A stretch of 64,000 nt of DNA from Planctomycetota bacterium (GTDB lineage: Bacteria; Planctomycetota; PLA2; JAEUHO01). The stretch covers positions 124,001 through 188,000 of the forward strand of contig JAJDEN010000045.1 in the NCBI GenBank assembly GCA_029259775.1, read 5' to 3'. Of the stretch, positions 33,366-44,148 are shown one piece after another. The position numbers and the translations under genes were made by a program. The number at the start of each line of letters is the position of its first letter. Within the stretch, counting starts at the first letter, position 1. The notes under the pieces are model-generated. The model was not told the DNA's origin. It did no database searches and saw only the letters and a list, made by a program, of their open reading frames with translations.

Positions 33366-34766
33366 CTACCGGCGTTTGAGCGTGACGCCCATACCCTCTA
33401 GCTTGCGGCGGACCTCGTTGAGCGAGGTCTGGCCGAAGTTCTTGGAGGCGAGCAGCTCGGCTTCGCTGTGCTGGACCAGGTCGTTGATCGTGCGGATCTC
33501 GAGGTTGTCCATGCAGCGGCGTGCGCGGATCGACAGGTCGAGCTGTTCGATCGGCACGTCCATCGGGTCGGAGCCGTCCCCGCCCGCGCTGGCCGGAGCA
33601 CCGGTGGCCATCGGCGTACCGAGGGGGCCGCCGATCGGGCTCGGAGCGGGGGGCGCACCGAAGAGGGCGTCGAGCTGGGCCTCGGCCTGCTGGCGCGGAG
33701 CCTGGTAGAGCGGCGCGCTGTCGTCTTCGTAGTTCATCCCGAGGCGCAGACCCTTCTGCGCGAGGATGTCCTTGATCTCCTGCAGGGAGGTCTCACCGAA
33801 GTTCTTGTAGGCCAGCAGCTCGGCTTCGCTCTTGCGCACGAGGTCGCCGAGCGAGCCGATGTTCATCTTCGCGAGGCAGTTGCGCGAACGCACCGACAAC
33901 TCGAACTCGCTGATGGGCGTCCGGAGGACCTGCGCGCGACGATCCTCGCGGCGCTCGTGATCCTCGTCGTAGTACATGCTCTGCGACGCGACCACGTCCT
34001 TGAGGCCCAAGCGGGCGCGGACGTTCGTCGGATCACCGCGGAGGACGCGGCGGTAGCAGGTCTCGGCCTCCTGGAAGCGCTCGTGGTCTTCGTAGAGGAG
34101 CGCGAGGTTCTGCAGCGCGTTGGCGTGCGTCGGCGCCAGCTGGATGCAGCGGCCGTAGAGGTCCATCGCCTTCGTGTCGTTGCCTTCGGTGTCGTGGCGG
34201 TGGGCGAGACGGAACATCGCGCGGGCATGCGCGGGGTCCTTCTCGATCGCCTCTTCGTACTTCTGGCGCGCTTCGCCGTACTCACCGTCGGACTCGAGCG
34301 CGATGCCTTCGGCGTAGAGCGCGTCCGCGCCGTCGGGCAGCTTCGCGGCGGCCTTCTGCGCCATGGCCGTGTCGCCGGAGAGCGCGGCGGCCGTAGCGAG
34401 GTTCGTCAGGAAGTTCTGGCCTTCCATGTCCGTGCCGACGAGACCGATGAACGCGGCGGCAGCCGTGGCCGGGTCGCCTGTCTCGAGCGCCGCGAGGCCG
34501 CGTAGGAGCACGCTCTGCGATGACTCGTCATCACCGAGCGCCTGGATCGCGTCCGCCGGGCGGCTCAGCAGGTAGAGCGCGGTCGCGCGGCGCAGGGCGT
34601 CCTTGCCCGCAGCGTCATCGGCGAGGTCGCGCAACGCGTCTTCCATGGCGCCGCGGTAGGCGGTGGAGTCGTGGACGGCAGCCTTGGCATCGCAAAGCTG
34701 GTCGGCGTTGAAGGAAATGGCGTCGAGGAAGTTCGACGCGTCGGGGGCGCTGGTGCTCGAGGGCAT
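33366..34766 (-). CDS. TPR protein with two RNA-polymerase-alpha-like C-terminal domains
   Basis: A 466-residue protein. Residues about 10-275 are tetratricopeptide-like helices ([52 protein letters not shown]). Then come two copies of the helix-hairpin-helix domain otherwise found at the end of RpoA, at about 288-344 ([47 protein letters not shown]) and 410-466 ([30 protein letters not shown]). A Pro/Gly-rich linker of about 65 residues separates them. There is no polymerase-alpha N-terminal domain, so this is not RpoA. It could bind UP-element-like DNA or transcription activators while the TPR part recruits proteins. Such fusions appear in planctomycete genomes. It is convergent with ruvA. 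Confidence 0.88.
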   Translation of the reverse strand: MPSSTSAPDASNFLDAISFNADQLCDAKAAVHDSTAYRGAMEDALRDLADDAAGKDALRRATALYLLSRPADAIQALGDDESSQSVLLRGLAALETGDPATAAAAFIGLVGTDMEGQNFLTNLATAAALSGDTAMAQKAAAKLPDGADALYAEGIALESDGEYGEARQKYEEAIEKDPAHARAMFRLAHRHDTEGNDTKAMDLYGRCIQLAPTHANALQNLALLYEDHERFQEAETCYRRVLRGDPTNVRARLGLKDVVASQSMYYDEDHERREDRRAQVLRTPISEFELSVRSRNCLAKMNIGSLGDLVRKSEAELLAYKNFGETSLQEIKDILAQKGLRLGMNYEDDSAPLYQAPRQQAEAQLDALFGAPPAPSPIGGPLGTPMATGAPASAGGDGSDPMDVPIEQLDLSIRARRCMDNLEIRTINDLVQHSEAELLASKNFGQTSLNEVRRKLEGMGVTLKRR

Positions 34767-34941
34767 CTACGACTCCAGTGGGCGGAAGGGCGGCGGAACC
34801 CCTGAGAATACCTGTTGCGGGCCCAAGGCAAAGCCGGTGCGCGAGCGTCCGGCGCTCATCCGTCGCACTCCTTGAGCCGATTCAGGGGGGTAGGGCCCCT
34901 TATCTTTGCCCTGCGGGGCCGATTCTGCTGTCAGGAGCCAC

Positions 34942-36243
<1,302 letters not shown>

Positions 36244-36361
36244 CGAGTCGCTCGCGCATTCCCTCTGGCCCCGCCGCTGCGTCGGGTTCAATGCGCAGTT
36301 GGTCTAGCTGGCGGCTCTCTGCCGTCCGGGCCCGCCTGCGCACCCACCCCGGATCTCCCAC

Positions 36362-37759
36362 GTGTTCGAAGCCCTCGCCCAACGCTTCTCGTCGATCTTC
36401 TCCGGCCTTGGCCGGGGCGGTGCGCTGACCGAGAAGAACATCGAGGAGGGGATCAGCGAGGTTCGCAAGGCACTGCTCGAGGCGGACGTCAACCTCAAGG
36501 TGGTGCAGGCCTTCGTCGGCCGCGTGCGCGACAAGGCGCTCGGCATCGAGGGCATCCGCGGCGTCAAGCCCCATGAGCAGTTCGTCAAGGTCGTGCAGGA
36601 CGAGATCACTGCGCTGCTCGGCGGTGAAGAAGCGCGCATCGCCTGGAACGACAGTGGCCCGACCGTGATCATGATGGTCGGTCTCCAAGGCACGGGCAAG
36701 ACGACGACGACGGCCAAGCTCGCGCGCATGCTCAAGAAGCGCGAGGGCAAGTCTCCGTTGCTCGTCGCCGCCGACGTGCAGCGGCCGGCCGCGATCGAGC
36801 AGCTCAAGGTGCTCGGCAAGCAGGTCGACGTTCCGGTCTACGCGGAGGAAGGCGGCCGCCCGCCCAAGATCTGCCGCCGCGGCATCAAGAAGGCGATCGA
36901 GCTCGGCTGCGACGTCGTGCTGCTCGATACCGCCGGTCGCTTGCACATCGACGACACGTTGATGGACGAGCTCGAAGACATCCGCGACAAGGTGGGGCCG
37001 CACGAGACGTGGCTTGTCGTCGACGCGATGCTCGGTCAGGACGCCGTCACCAGTGCCGCGGAGTTCGACCAGCGCCTCGACGTCTCGGGCATCATCCTCA
37101 CGAAGACCGATGGCGACGCCCGCGGGGGCGCGGCCCTCGCCGTGCGCGAAGTCACCGGCAAGCCGATCCGCTACGTCGGCGTCGGCGAGAAGCTCGACCA
37201 GCTCGAGGCCTTCGTGCCCGACCGCATGGCCAAGCGCATCCTCGGCATGGGCGACGTCGTCGGCCTCGTCGAGCAGGCGCAGGAGGTCATCGATCAGGAG
37301 CAGGCCGCCGAAGCTGCCGAGCGGCTCTTCATGTCGAGATTCACCCTCGATGACATGAAGGACCAGTTCGAGGGCCTCATGAAGATGGGCAACCTGCGCG
37401 ACGTGCTCGCGAAGGTCCCCGGCATGGCGGGCGTCTCCGAAGAGCAGATGCGGGACATGCCTGACAATCAGGACATGAAGCGCATGGTCGCCGTCATCCA
37501 GTCGATGACGCCGAAGGAGCGCGTCGAACCGTCGGTCATCCACATGCAGAGGCGCCACCGCATCGCTCGCGGCTCCGGCACCTCGGTCAACTCCGTGGGG
37601 GAGGTCATCAAGGCCCACCGCGAGATGAACAAGCAGATGAAGACATTGAAGAAACAGGGCGTGATGGGCCGCATGGCCGATCGCGCGCTGACCAGGAAAA
37701 AGGCCAAGCGCTTGAAGAAGCACAAGCGCGAGGGAACCGACATCAAGAAGTGGTTCTAG
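36362..37759 (+). CDS. ffh: Signal recognition particle protein Ffh
   Basis: A 465-residue SRP54-type GTPase starting with GTG. The N domain (about 1-90) has GALTEKNIEEGISEVRKALLEADVN. The G domain (about 95-295) has GLQGTGKTTTTAKLARML, DVQRPAAIEQL, DTAGRLHID, TKTDGDARGGAAL and GVGEKLDQLEAF. The Met-rich M domain (about 325-440) has RFTLDDMKDQFEGLMKMGNL and a Lys-rich end. It binds signal sequences at the ribosome and docks to FtsY. rpsP follows 55 nt later on the same strand, a common pairing. Confidence 0.96.
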   Translation: MFEALAQRFSSIFSGLGRGGALTEKNIEEGISEVRKALLEADVNLKVVQAFVGRVRDKALGIEGIRGVKPHEQFVKVVQDEITALLGGEEARIAWNDSGPTVIMMVGLQGTGKTTTTAKLARMLKKREGKSPLLVAADVQRPAAIEQLKVLGKQVDVPVYAEEGGRPPKICRRGIKKAIELGCDVVLLDTAGRLHIDDTLMDELEDIRDKVGPHETWLVVDAMLGQDAVTSAAEFDQRLDVSGIILTKTDGDARGGAALAVREVTGKPIRYVGVGEKLDQLEAFVPDRMAKRILGMGDVVGLVEQAQEVIDQEQAAEAAERLFMSRFTLDDMKDQFEGLMKMGNLRDVLAKVPGMAGVSEEQMRDMPDNQDMKRMVAVIQSMTPKERVEPSVIHMQRRHRIARGSGTSVNSVGEVIKAHREMNKQMKTLKKQGVMGRMADRALTRKKAKRLKKHKREGTDIKKWF

Positions 37760-37814
37760 CGCCGCGTCGCGCCGAGCGCGCGTCGGGCAGGAGCCACCGG
37801 AGTAGGAAGACAAC

Positions 37815-38099
37815 ATGGCAACCGTGATTCGCCTGTCCCGCCAGGGGCGCAAGAACCGCCCGCACTACCGCGTCGGCGTCTACGACCGACGTACGCGCCG
37901 GGACGGCCCGCCGATCGAGAAGCTCGGTCACTACGACCCGCTCATCGACGACGACGAGAAGAAGTTCACCCTCAACGAGGACCGGATCCGCTACTGGCTC
38001 AGCGTCGGTGCGGACGTCTCCGAGACGGTGCGCAGCTTCTTGAAGCGTCGCGGGATTGCGGTCCCGACGCGTGGTGGCAAGAAGAAGACCAAGAAGTAG
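37815..38099 (+). CDS. rpsP: Small ribosomal subunit protein bS16
   Basis: A 94-residue protein with the S16 signature VIRLSRQGRKNRPHYRVGVYDRR and IEKLGHYDPL, ending in a short Lys-rich tail (GGKKKTKK) beyond the usual length. It stands directly behind ffh; the rimM-trmD-rplS genes that often follow are absent. Confidence 0.96.
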   Translation: MATVIRLSRQGRKNRPHYRVGVYDRRTRRDGPPIEKLGHYDPLIDDDEKKFTLNEDRIRYWLSVGADVSETVRSFLKRRGIAVPTRGGKKKTKK

Positions 38100-38174
38100 G
38101 CCGAGTAGCGCCGGAGCGATCCGGCGAGGGGCGCGGTCCTACGACCCGTCCCCGCTACCTGACTCGATCCTTCG

Positions 38175-38203
38175 GAGTGCGCGCTCCCAGGGAGCGCACC
38201 GGA
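38175..38203 (+). terminator. Possible terminator hairpin after rpsP
   Basis: GCTCCC/GGGAGC with an outer GTGC/GCAC pair and a 2-nt bulge form a stable hairpin 75 nt after the rpsP stop, without a clear U-tract. It may instead be a leader element of the next gene. Confidence 0.3.
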
Positions 38204-38281
38204 CGCGGCAGGTGCGTGCACCTCAACCGCTTCGCTCATGACTCTTCCGCCATTCCGCTACATCCCCTGCGAGACCCCTCC

Positions 38282-39580
38282 ATGGCAGCCAAAGGCAAGA
38301 AGCCCTCGATCAACGAGGTGCTGACCCTGCTCGAGAAGATCTACGGGCCCCATCCGACGATGGAGCGCGAGGACGATCCGCTGATCGACCACCTCATGGT
38401 GGCGGTCATGTGCGGCTACACCGACGTGAAGGGTGCGCAGGCCATCGTGCGCGGCATCTCGGAGACGTTCCTCGACTTCAACGAGGCGCGCGTCAGCCCT
38501 CTCTACGAGCTCGAGGCGATCCTGGCGCCGTACGTCGAGAAGGCCAAGCACCGCGAGGCCGCCTGGCATCTGCGCATGGCGATGCAGGACGTCTGGGACG
38601 GCTCGCACGGCCTTGATCTCGAGCCGATCCGCGATGCCACGCCCGAGGAGCAGCGCACCTTCATCAAGCACATGCCGAACATCGCCGGCGGCCCCGCCGC
38701 GCTCGTGTTCCAGATCGCGCTCGGTGAGAAACAACTGGCCTACGGTCCGCTGGAGGAGCACCTGCTCAAGCGGCTCGGCATCCTTCCGCGCAGCACGACG
38801 CGCCCGCGCGTGCGTGCGGCCCTCGAGAAGCAGGTCAAGCCCGCGGATCGCATGCGCTTTGCCTGGCTCTTTGGCCACGGCGCGCACCTCTACGAGAAGG
38901 ACTTCGACCCGAAGCACCCGTTCTGCAAGCTCCTCGTCCGCATCAACGCCAAGGAACTCGTGGTCCGCGAGCAGGAGCGCAAGCGCGAAGAGGCGCGGCG
39001 TATCGCCGAAGAGAAGAAGCGCAAGATCGAGGAAGAGCGCCAGCGCAAGGCCGACGAGCGCGAGCGGATCAAGGCGGAGAAGGAGCAGGCGAAGCAGGAG
39101 CGCCTGGCCGAGATCGCGCGCCGCAAGGCCGCGGCCATCGCCCAGAAGAAGGCCGACGCGGTCAAGAAGAAGGCCGCGGCTGCGAAGAAGAAGGCCGCGG
39201 CGGCTGCGAAGAAGAAGGCCGTCGCCGCCAAGAAGAAGGCGGCCGCCTCCAAGAAGAAGGCCGCTGCCGCGAAGAAGAAGGCCGCTGACGCCAAGAAGAA
39301 GGCCGCCGCCGCCAAGAAGAAGGCCGCGGCGAAGAAGAAGGCCAAGCCGTCCTCCTCGAAGAAGCCGGCCAAGAAGGCGAAGAAGGCCAAGAAGGCGCCC
39401 GCCAAGAAGGCCAAGAAGTCGTCATCGGCGAAGAAGCCTGCCAAGAAGAAGCCCGCCAAGAAGGCGCCGGCCAAGAAGGCAGCCAAGAAGAAGGCCGCGA
39501 AGAAGGCGCCCGCCAAGAAGGCGAAGAAGAAGGCCACCAAGAAGGCCGCGAAGAAGAAGGCGCGCCGGAAGAAGCGCTAG
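38282..39580 (+). CDS. Endonuclease-III-like domain fused to a histone-H1-like tail
   Basis: A 432-residue protein. The first about 220 residues follow the fold of Nth/HhH-GPD glycosylases: DPLIDHLMVAVMCGYTDVKGAQAIV, a helix-hairpin-helix-like MPNIAGGPAALVFQ, and GPLEEHLLKRLGIL where Nth has VDTHVxR. The catalytic Lys and Asp of Nth are not at these positions, and the C-terminal Fe-S cysteines are missing, so glycosylase activity is doubtful. A charged coiled-coil (about 235-300) leads into about 130 residues made of Ala/Lys/Pro repeats like histone H1 or bacterial Hc1/AlgP-type proteins. It probably binds DNA and may compact the nucleoid. It sits alone between rpsP and maf. Confidence 0.78.
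   Translation: MAAKGKKPSINEVLTLLEKIYGPHPTMEREDDPLIDHLMVAVMCGYTDVKGAQAIVRGISETFLDFNEARVSPLYELEAILAPYVEKAKHREAAWHLRMAMQDVWDGSHGLDLEPIRDATPEEQRTFIKHMPNIAGGPAALVFQIALGEKQLAYGPLEEHLLKRLGILPRSTTRPRVRAALEKQVKPADRMRFAWLFGHGAHLYEKDFDPKHPFCKLLVRINAKELVVREQERKREEARRIAEEKKRKIEEERQRKADERERIKAEKEQAKQERLAEIARRKAAAIAQKKADAVKKKAAAAKKKAAAAAKKKAVAAKKKAAASKKKAAAAKKKAADAKKKAAAAKKKAAAKKKAKPSSSKKPAKKAKKAKKAPAKKAKKSSSAKKPAKKKPAKKAPAKKAAKKKAAKKAPAKKAKKKATKKAAKKKARRKKR
39120..39577 (+). repeat. Lys/Ala-rich coding repeats of the histone-like tail
   Basis: Degenerate tandem units built on AAGAAGAAGGCC and AAGAAGGCG encode the KKAAA/KKAPA tail. Length changes in frame are easy here. Confidence 0.85.
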
Positions 39581-39628
39581 ACGCTGACTGAAACGAGCCG
39601 CCTTGGCGCGGTTCCTGGAGCGACCTCG

Positions 39629-40216
39629 ATGTCAGATGCCCCCTGGCCCCTGATCCTGGCGAGCCGCAGCCCGCGTCGGCGCGACTTGCTCGAGGCCGCC
39701 GGCATCGACTTCGAGACGCACGAGTACCCGGACATCGACGAGACGCCGGCGGCGGGGCTCACGGATCCGCTGGACATCGTGCGCGAACTGGCGGAGCGCA
39801 AGGCGCGCGCCGCGCTGCTCAGAACGCCGCACGTGGTCCTGCTGACCGCCGACACGCTCGTCTTCCTCGACGGGCGCATCCTGGGCAAGCCCGATGACGC
39901 CGCCGAGGCCGTGTCCATGCTGCGCGCTCTCTCCGGGCGTACCCATGAGGTCGCGACGGGTGTGGCCTTGGCCGGCCCCGTCGGCGAGGGCCGCTCGCAC
40001 GTCCTGAGCGCCGCCGAGATCACCCGTGTGAGCTTCCGCACGCTCTCCGAGGAGGAGATCGTCGCGTACGTGGCCGCCGGCGAGCCGCTCGACAAGGCAG
40101 GCGCCTACGCCATCCAGGCAGGCGCCAAGGGCTTCGTCAGCGGCATCGAGGGAGCCGAGGACAACGTCGTCGGCCTGCCACTGCAGCTCGTTCGCGGTTT
40201 GTTGGCAGAATGGTAG
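39629..40216 (+). CDS. maf: Maf-type nucleotide pyrophosphatase
   Basis: A 195-residue Maf/HAM1-fold enzyme that hydrolyses non-standard or excess nucleoside triphosphates. Family motifs are LASRSPRRRDLLEAAGIDFE at the start, LTADTLVFLDGRILGKPDD with the metal-binding Asp, SGRTHEVATGVAL, and DKAGAYAIQAGAKGFVSGIEGAEDNVVGLPL. The last fits a dTTP/UTP-type (YhdE) Maf. Full length. Confidence 0.94.
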   Translation: MSDAPWPLILASRSPRRRDLLEAAGIDFETHEYPDIDETPAAGLTDPLDIVRELAERKARAALLRTPHVVLLTADTLVFLDGRILGKPDDAAEAVSMLRALSGRTHEVATGVALAGPVGEGRSHVLSAAEITRVSFRTLSEEEIVAYVAAGEPLDKAGAYAIQAGAKGFVSGIEGAEDNVVGLPLQLVRGLLAEW

Positions 40217-40266
40217 CTCTCAGGTGATCCGGTCTCCTTGCCGATAGGGGACCGGAGTTCCAGCCC

Positions 40267-40731
40267 ATGCGCAAGTCAACCGCCATCACGATGGCCATCA
40301 TCCTCATCGCCATGGCGGGCATGATGGTCGCCGCCGACATCGCGCTGAAGCCGATGCAGCACGTTCTCACGGTCGGCAAGGACCTCACCTCGGTCCTCGA
40401 GGCCCGCGCCGACATCAAGCAGGGGTCGAAGGTCAAGACCGTCGCCCGCAAGCCCAAGGAGAGCAACCTGGCCAAGGTCGGGTGGGGCATGATCATCGAG
40501 TTGGAGCCGTCGGAAGGCGTCACCAAGCGCAAGGGCCGCCTCACGAAGCTGGCCTTCCGGGCCGCCTCGGAGGGTCGCCGCCTGTACGCCCAGGGCCAGG
40601 GGCGCCGCCTCGAGTGGATCGAGATCAAGATGGTCCTCGCCCAGGGCGTCGAGAAGCGGGCGCTGCTCAGTCTGGACCGCGAAGGCCGCCTGGGCAGCCC
40701 GGAGCCGGCCCTGCCGGCGAAGTTCCCCTAG
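40267..40731 (+). CDS. Small exported or membrane-anchored protein of unknown function
   Basis: A 154-residue protein with an N-terminal hydrophobic segment (about 6-23, AITMAIILIAMAGMMVAAD) preceded by Arg-Lys. This could be a signal peptide or anchor. The rest is a basic, beta-rich region (SKVKTVARKPKESNLAKVGWGMIIELEPSEG, RLEWIEIKMVLA). No family is recognised. It starts 50 nt after maf and could be co-transcribed. Confidence 0.65.
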   Translation: MRKSTAITMAIILIAMAGMMVAADIALKPMQHVLTVGKDLTSVLEARADIKQGSKVKTVARKPKESNLAKVGWGMIIELEPSEGVTKRKGRLTKLAFRAASEGRRLYAQGQGRRLEWIEIKMVLAQGVEKRALLSLDREGRLGSPEPALPAKFP

Positions 40732-40925
40732 GGCCGATCTCAAGAGCCCTACGGCTGCGCCGAACGCTCCACTCGCCAGGCTGGGCCCGATTTCGGCTGC
40801 AGTCCTCCACGTGCGAGGCCCAGAATCTGGGGCATCCCGCCCCCCGGATCCGGCCCCGCCCGACCTTGCGGCCTCGCCCTTCGGCGGTACCTTCATCCGT
40901 TCGCCCAAGGAAACCAAGGTGCGCT

Positions 40926-41267
40926 ATGCAGGACGGCATCCATCCCCAGTACCACCCCGTTGTCTTCGTCGACACGGGCGCGAACGCCGAGTTCGTGACG
41001 CGCTCTACCATCAAGAGCAAGGAAACGCGTGAGATCGACGGCGTCGAGCACTTCGTCGTCCGCCTCGATGTCTCCTCCGCGTCGCATCCGTTCTTCACCG
41101 GCAAGCAGCGCTTCGTCGACGCGGCCGGCCGCATCGACAAGTTCCGCAACAAGTACGGCAAGAACTACGGCCACGGCACGAAGAAGGGCGCGGCCGCAGA
41201 GGCTGCCCCGGCCGCCGCTGGCACTGAAGATGGCGCCGCGACCGAGACCGAAGGCACCGAGTCCTAG
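40926..41267 (+). CDS. rpmE: Large ribosomal subunit protein bL31 (zinc-free form)
   Basis: A 113-residue protein. The first about 80 residues match L31: GIHPQYHPVVFVD, AEFVTRST, SSASHPFFTGKQRFVDAAGRIDKF. The four zinc-binding cysteines of the classical form are absent, so it is a zinc-independent type. An acidic Ala/Glu/Thr tail of about 25 residues (from KKGAAAEAAPAAAG) is unusual. prfA follows after 81 nt, a frequent order (rpmE-prfA-prmC), here interrupted by one membrane-protein gene. The 194 nt before it show no recognisable leader element. Confidence 0.94.
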   Translation: MQDGIHPQYHPVVFVDTGANAEFVTRSTIKSKETREIDGVEHFVVRLDVSSASHPFFTGKQRFVDAAGRIDKFRNKYGKNYGHGTKKGAAAEAAPAAAGTEDGAATETEGTES

Positions 41268-41348
41268 CTAGTCCGTTTCGCGGCGGGGCTCGTTCGTCTC
41301 ACGGACGGCCTCAAGGCCTTCCCGCCTTCCTCTCCAGGGGACGAAACG

Positions 41349-42431
41349 ATGCTCACGGACCATCTCTACGCACGCCTGACGGAACTCACGAGCCAGTCCG
41401 AGGAACTCGAGGCGCGTCTGCAGACGCCTGAGGTTGCCTCGAACCACCTCGAGTACGCCCGGCTCAATCGTGAGCTGAGCGCGTTGCGCAAGACCGTCGA
41501 CATGTTCGGCGTCTACAAGCTGGCCCACGCGCAGATCGACGAAGCCAAGCAGATCCTCGCCGACGGCAGCAGCGATGACGAGGAGCGCGAGCTGGCCGAC
41601 ATGCAGCTCGCGGAGGCGACGGAGACGGCCGAGACCACGGCCGACAAGGTCAAGCGCTCGTTGGTCTCCGACGACCCTGACCACCTGCGCGACGCGATCG
41701 TCGAGATCCGTTCGGGCGCCGGTGGTGACGAGGCTGCCCTGTTTGCCGGCGACCTGCTCCGCATGTACCAGCAGTACGCCGTGCGGCGGGGCTGGAAGGT
41801 CGAGCCCATGGAGGCCAACGGCTCCGAGCAAGGCGGCTTCAAGGAAGTCTCCTTCGCCCTGCGAGGCAAGGGCGCGTTCGGCGGGATGCGCTTCGAGTCC
41901 GGTGTCCACCGCGTCCAGCGCGTGCCCAAGACCGAGACCCAGGGCCGCATCCATACCTCGACCGCTTCTGTGGCCGTCTTGCCCGAGGCCGAGGAGGTCG
42001 ACGTCACCGTCGACGAGCGCGACATCGAGATGGACACGATGCGGGCGGGAGGCCCGGGGGGGCAGAACGTCAACAAGACGTCCTCGGCCGTGCGCCTGAC
42101 CCACGTGCCCACGGGCATCGTGGTCAAGTGCCAGGCCGACCCCTCGCAGCACAAGAACCGCGCCACGGCCATGCGCCTGCTCAAGTCGAAGATCTTCGAC
42201 ATGGAGCGCGCCAAGGTCGATGCCGAGCGCTCCGAGGCCCGCGCCAGCCAGATCGGCACGGGCGACCGGAGCGAGAAGATCCGCACCTACAACTTCAAGG
42301 AGAGCCGGGTCACGGACCACCGCATCCGGCTTACCGTCCACAACCTGCCCGAGGTCCTCGACGGCCAGCTCGATGTCGTCTTGGAGGCCCTGAAGCAGGA
42401 AGAGGTCAAGAAGCGGCTGGAGGCCCTCTAG
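41349..42431 (+). CDS. prfA: Peptide chain release factor 1
   Basis: A 360-residue class I release factor with the catalytic GGQ (about 237-239, in [21 protein letters not shown]) and the RF1-type N-terminal and codon-recognition domains. RF1 reads UAA and UAG; UGA is read by RF2, which matters here because of the putative UGA-Sec genes in the window. prmC, whose product methylates this Gln, is two genes downstream. Full length. Confidence 0.96.
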   Translation: MLTDHLYARLTELTSQSEELEARLQTPEVASNHLEYARLNRELSALRKTVDMFGVYKLAHAQIDEAKQILADGSSDDEERELADMQLAEATETAETTADKVKRSLVSDDPDHLRDAIVEIRSGAGGDEAALFAGDLLRMYQQYAVRRGWKVEPMEANGSEQGGFKEVSFALRGKGAFGGMRFESGVHRVQRVPKTETQGRIHTSTASVAVLPEAEEVDVTVDERDIEMDTMRAGGPGGQNVNKTSSAVRLTHVPTGIVVKCQADPSQHKNRATAMRLLKSKIFDMERAKVDAERSEARASQIGTGDRSEKIRTYNFKESRVTDHRIRLTVHNLPEVLDGQLDVVLEALKQEEVKKRLEAL

Positions 42432-42544
42432 CCGCCTCCGGCGAGGCTCAGCCCTGGTCCCGAACCGTCGGTCGCCGTCCCCGTTGGCACTGGCGCGGGC
42501 CAGCCGGTACGATTCGGCGCCCGCGGTGGCAGGAGACCCAAGCG

Positions 42545-43237
42545 ATGACCGACGATCCGAACCTCGACGACGAGACGATGGACGAGGCGCCCAGCGCCGC
42601 TGAGGACGCCATGAGCGAGATCGACGCCGCCTTCGACGAAGAGGCCGGGATCGATGTCGACACGGGAGCCATCCTGGCCGAGGCGTCGATGGAGCGCATC
42701 CATCGCCAGGCCTACTGGCACGGCAACCAGAACCAGATGTTTGCGTTCCTCTTCGCGAACTGCCTGTTCTTCGCCGCGGTCTTCGTCGCGTGGATGCGTT
42801 CGGCGCCCGGCGACCCTGCCGGTGATCCCTCCACGTACGTGACCGGCCTGCACACGATCCGCGGCGCGTTCATCTTCGCGCTCGCGATCTACGGGTTCTG
42901 GACCGCCGTCTTCAACCTCTGGCACGGCCAGATGAAGGTCTGGCCCTACCTGCTCAACGCGGTCCTCGCGCTGTGGGTCGGCATCGCCGGCTTCGCGCAG
43001 ACGATCGGCGGCGAGGAGTGGGAGAAGGCCAAGGCGCATCTCGATACGCTCGAGAGCAAGACCTTCAAGGACGATATGCTCGTCCCGCTGAGCACGGTCG
43101 CCCCCGGCTACTGGCTGCTGACCTTCGGCGGCCTGATCGTGGTCTGGGTGATCATCAACGGCTTGATGAAGGGCTCGCAGACGAGCAAGGCCTCGACGGC
43201 GCGTGAGGCGGACAGCTCGCCCCGCAAGCGCCGCTGA
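42545..43237 (+). CDS. Four-helix membrane protein of unknown function
   Basis: A 230-residue protein. An acidic N-terminus (about 1-45) precedes four membrane segments: about 66-85 (FLFANCLFFAAVFVAWM), 102-120 (FIFALAIYGFWTAVFNLW), 128-145 (LLNAVLALWVGIAGFAQ) and 190-210 (YWLLTFGGLIVVWVIING). A basic tail follows. No motif is recognised. It is placed between prfA and prmC, and its TGA touches the codons just before the prmC start, so the three are likely one operon. Confidence 0.7.
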   Translation: MTDDPNLDDETMDEAPSAAEDAMSEIDAAFDEEAGIDVDTGAILAEASMERIHRQAYWHGNQNQMFAFLFANCLFFAAVFVAWMRSAPGDPAGDPSTYVTGLHTIRGAFIFALAIYGFWTAVFNLWHGQMKVWPYLLNAVLALWVGIAGFAQTIGGEEWEKAKAHLDTLESKTFKDDMLVPLSTVAPGYWLLTFGGLIVVWVIINGLMKGSQTSKASTAREADSSPRKRR

Positions 43238-43248
43238 CCGTCCTCGAG

Positions 43249-44097
43249 GTGCTGCGCCGTTCGACGGCGTGGCTCGAGAAGCGGGGGATCGACGATCGCC
43301 CGCGCCTGGACGTCGAGATCCTGATGGCGCACGTGCTTGGCGTGCAGCGTCTCGACCTCTATCTGCAGTTCGACCGGCCGCTCGGCGACGACGAGCTGGA
43401 CGGGATCCGCAAGCTCGTCGTGCAGCGCGGCGACCGTCGCCCCATCGCCTACCTGGTGGGGGAGAAGGAGTTCTTCTCCCTCACGTTCGAGGTCGATGAG
43501 CGCGTGCTCGTGCCCCGTCCGGAGACCGAGCTTCTCGTCGAGACGGCGCTGAAGCGTCTTGCGGGCGCCGAGGCGCCGGTGGTGCTGGACGTCGGCACCG
43601 GCTCGGGCTGCATCCCCGTCGCCTTGCTGCACGAGCGCGAGGACCTGACCGCGATCGCCACCGACATCAGCGCGGGCGCGCTCGAGGTGGCCGCGGCGAA
43701 CGCGGCCCGCCACGAGGTCGAGGGCCGCCTGGAGTTGCTCGAGGGGGATCTCCTGGCCCCCGTGCGCGCCCTGCCCGCCTGGGGCAGCCTGGCCGCCGTG
43801 CTCTCCAACCCGCCCTACATCGTGGCGGGCGATCCGACGGTGGCGCCCGACGTGCACGAGCACGAGCCGCATCGCGCGCTCTACGTCGCGGGCGAGGATC
43901 CGCTCGCTCTGGCTCGCGCCATTGCCGTCGAAGCGCGCGAGGCGCTGGCGCCGGGCCGGTTCCTCGCCATGGAGGTCGGCCACGAGAGTGGTGGACCTGC
44001 CAAGGCCATGCTCGAAGAGCTGGGCTACGAGGCCGTGGAGCTGGTCAAGGACCTCGCCGGCATCGAGCGCGTCGTCGTCGGCGTCAAGGCGCCGTAG
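43249..44097 (+). CDS. prmC: Release factor glutamine methyltransferase
   Basis: A 282-residue HemK-type SAM enzyme that methylates the GGQ glutamine of release factors. It has the N-terminal helical domain (about 1-75), then PIAYLVGEKEFF, RVLVPRPETELLVE, the SAM site VLDVGTGSGCIPVALL (about 107), and the catalytic NPPYI (about 185). GTG 43249 is used; a CTG at 43234 overlapping the previous stop would give the more usual TVLEVLRR start and is a real alternative. Confidence 0.94.
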   Translation: MLRRSTAWLEKRGIDDRPRLDVEILMAHVLGVQRLDLYLQFDRPLGDDELDGIRKLVVQRGDRRPIAYLVGEKEFFSLTFEVDERVLVPRPETELLVETALKRLAGAEAPVVLDVGTGSGCIPVALLHEREDLTAIATDISAGALEVAAANAARHEVEGRLELLEGDLLAPVRALPAWGSLAAVLSNPPYIVAGDPTVAPDVHEHEPHRALYVAGEDPLALARAIAVEAREALAPGRFLAMEVGHESGGPAKAMLEELGYEAVELVKDLAGIERVVVGVKAP

Positions 44098-44098
44098 G

Positions 44099-44121
44099 GG
44101 CAGCCAACCGGTCCGGCTGCC
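44099..44121. terminator. Possible shared terminator between convergent genes
   Basis: GGCAGCC (44099-44105) and GGCTGCC (44115-44121) pair around a 9-nt loop between prmC and the convergent VIT-like gene. No U-tract on either side. Confidence 0.4.
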
Positions 44122-44148
44122 GCCGTCACTCAGGCTGACCTGATACGA

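Noticed and set aside
33366-34766. RNA polymerase alpha subunit
   Set aside because: The RpoA N-terminal assembly domain is absent; only the C-terminal domain type is present, twice.
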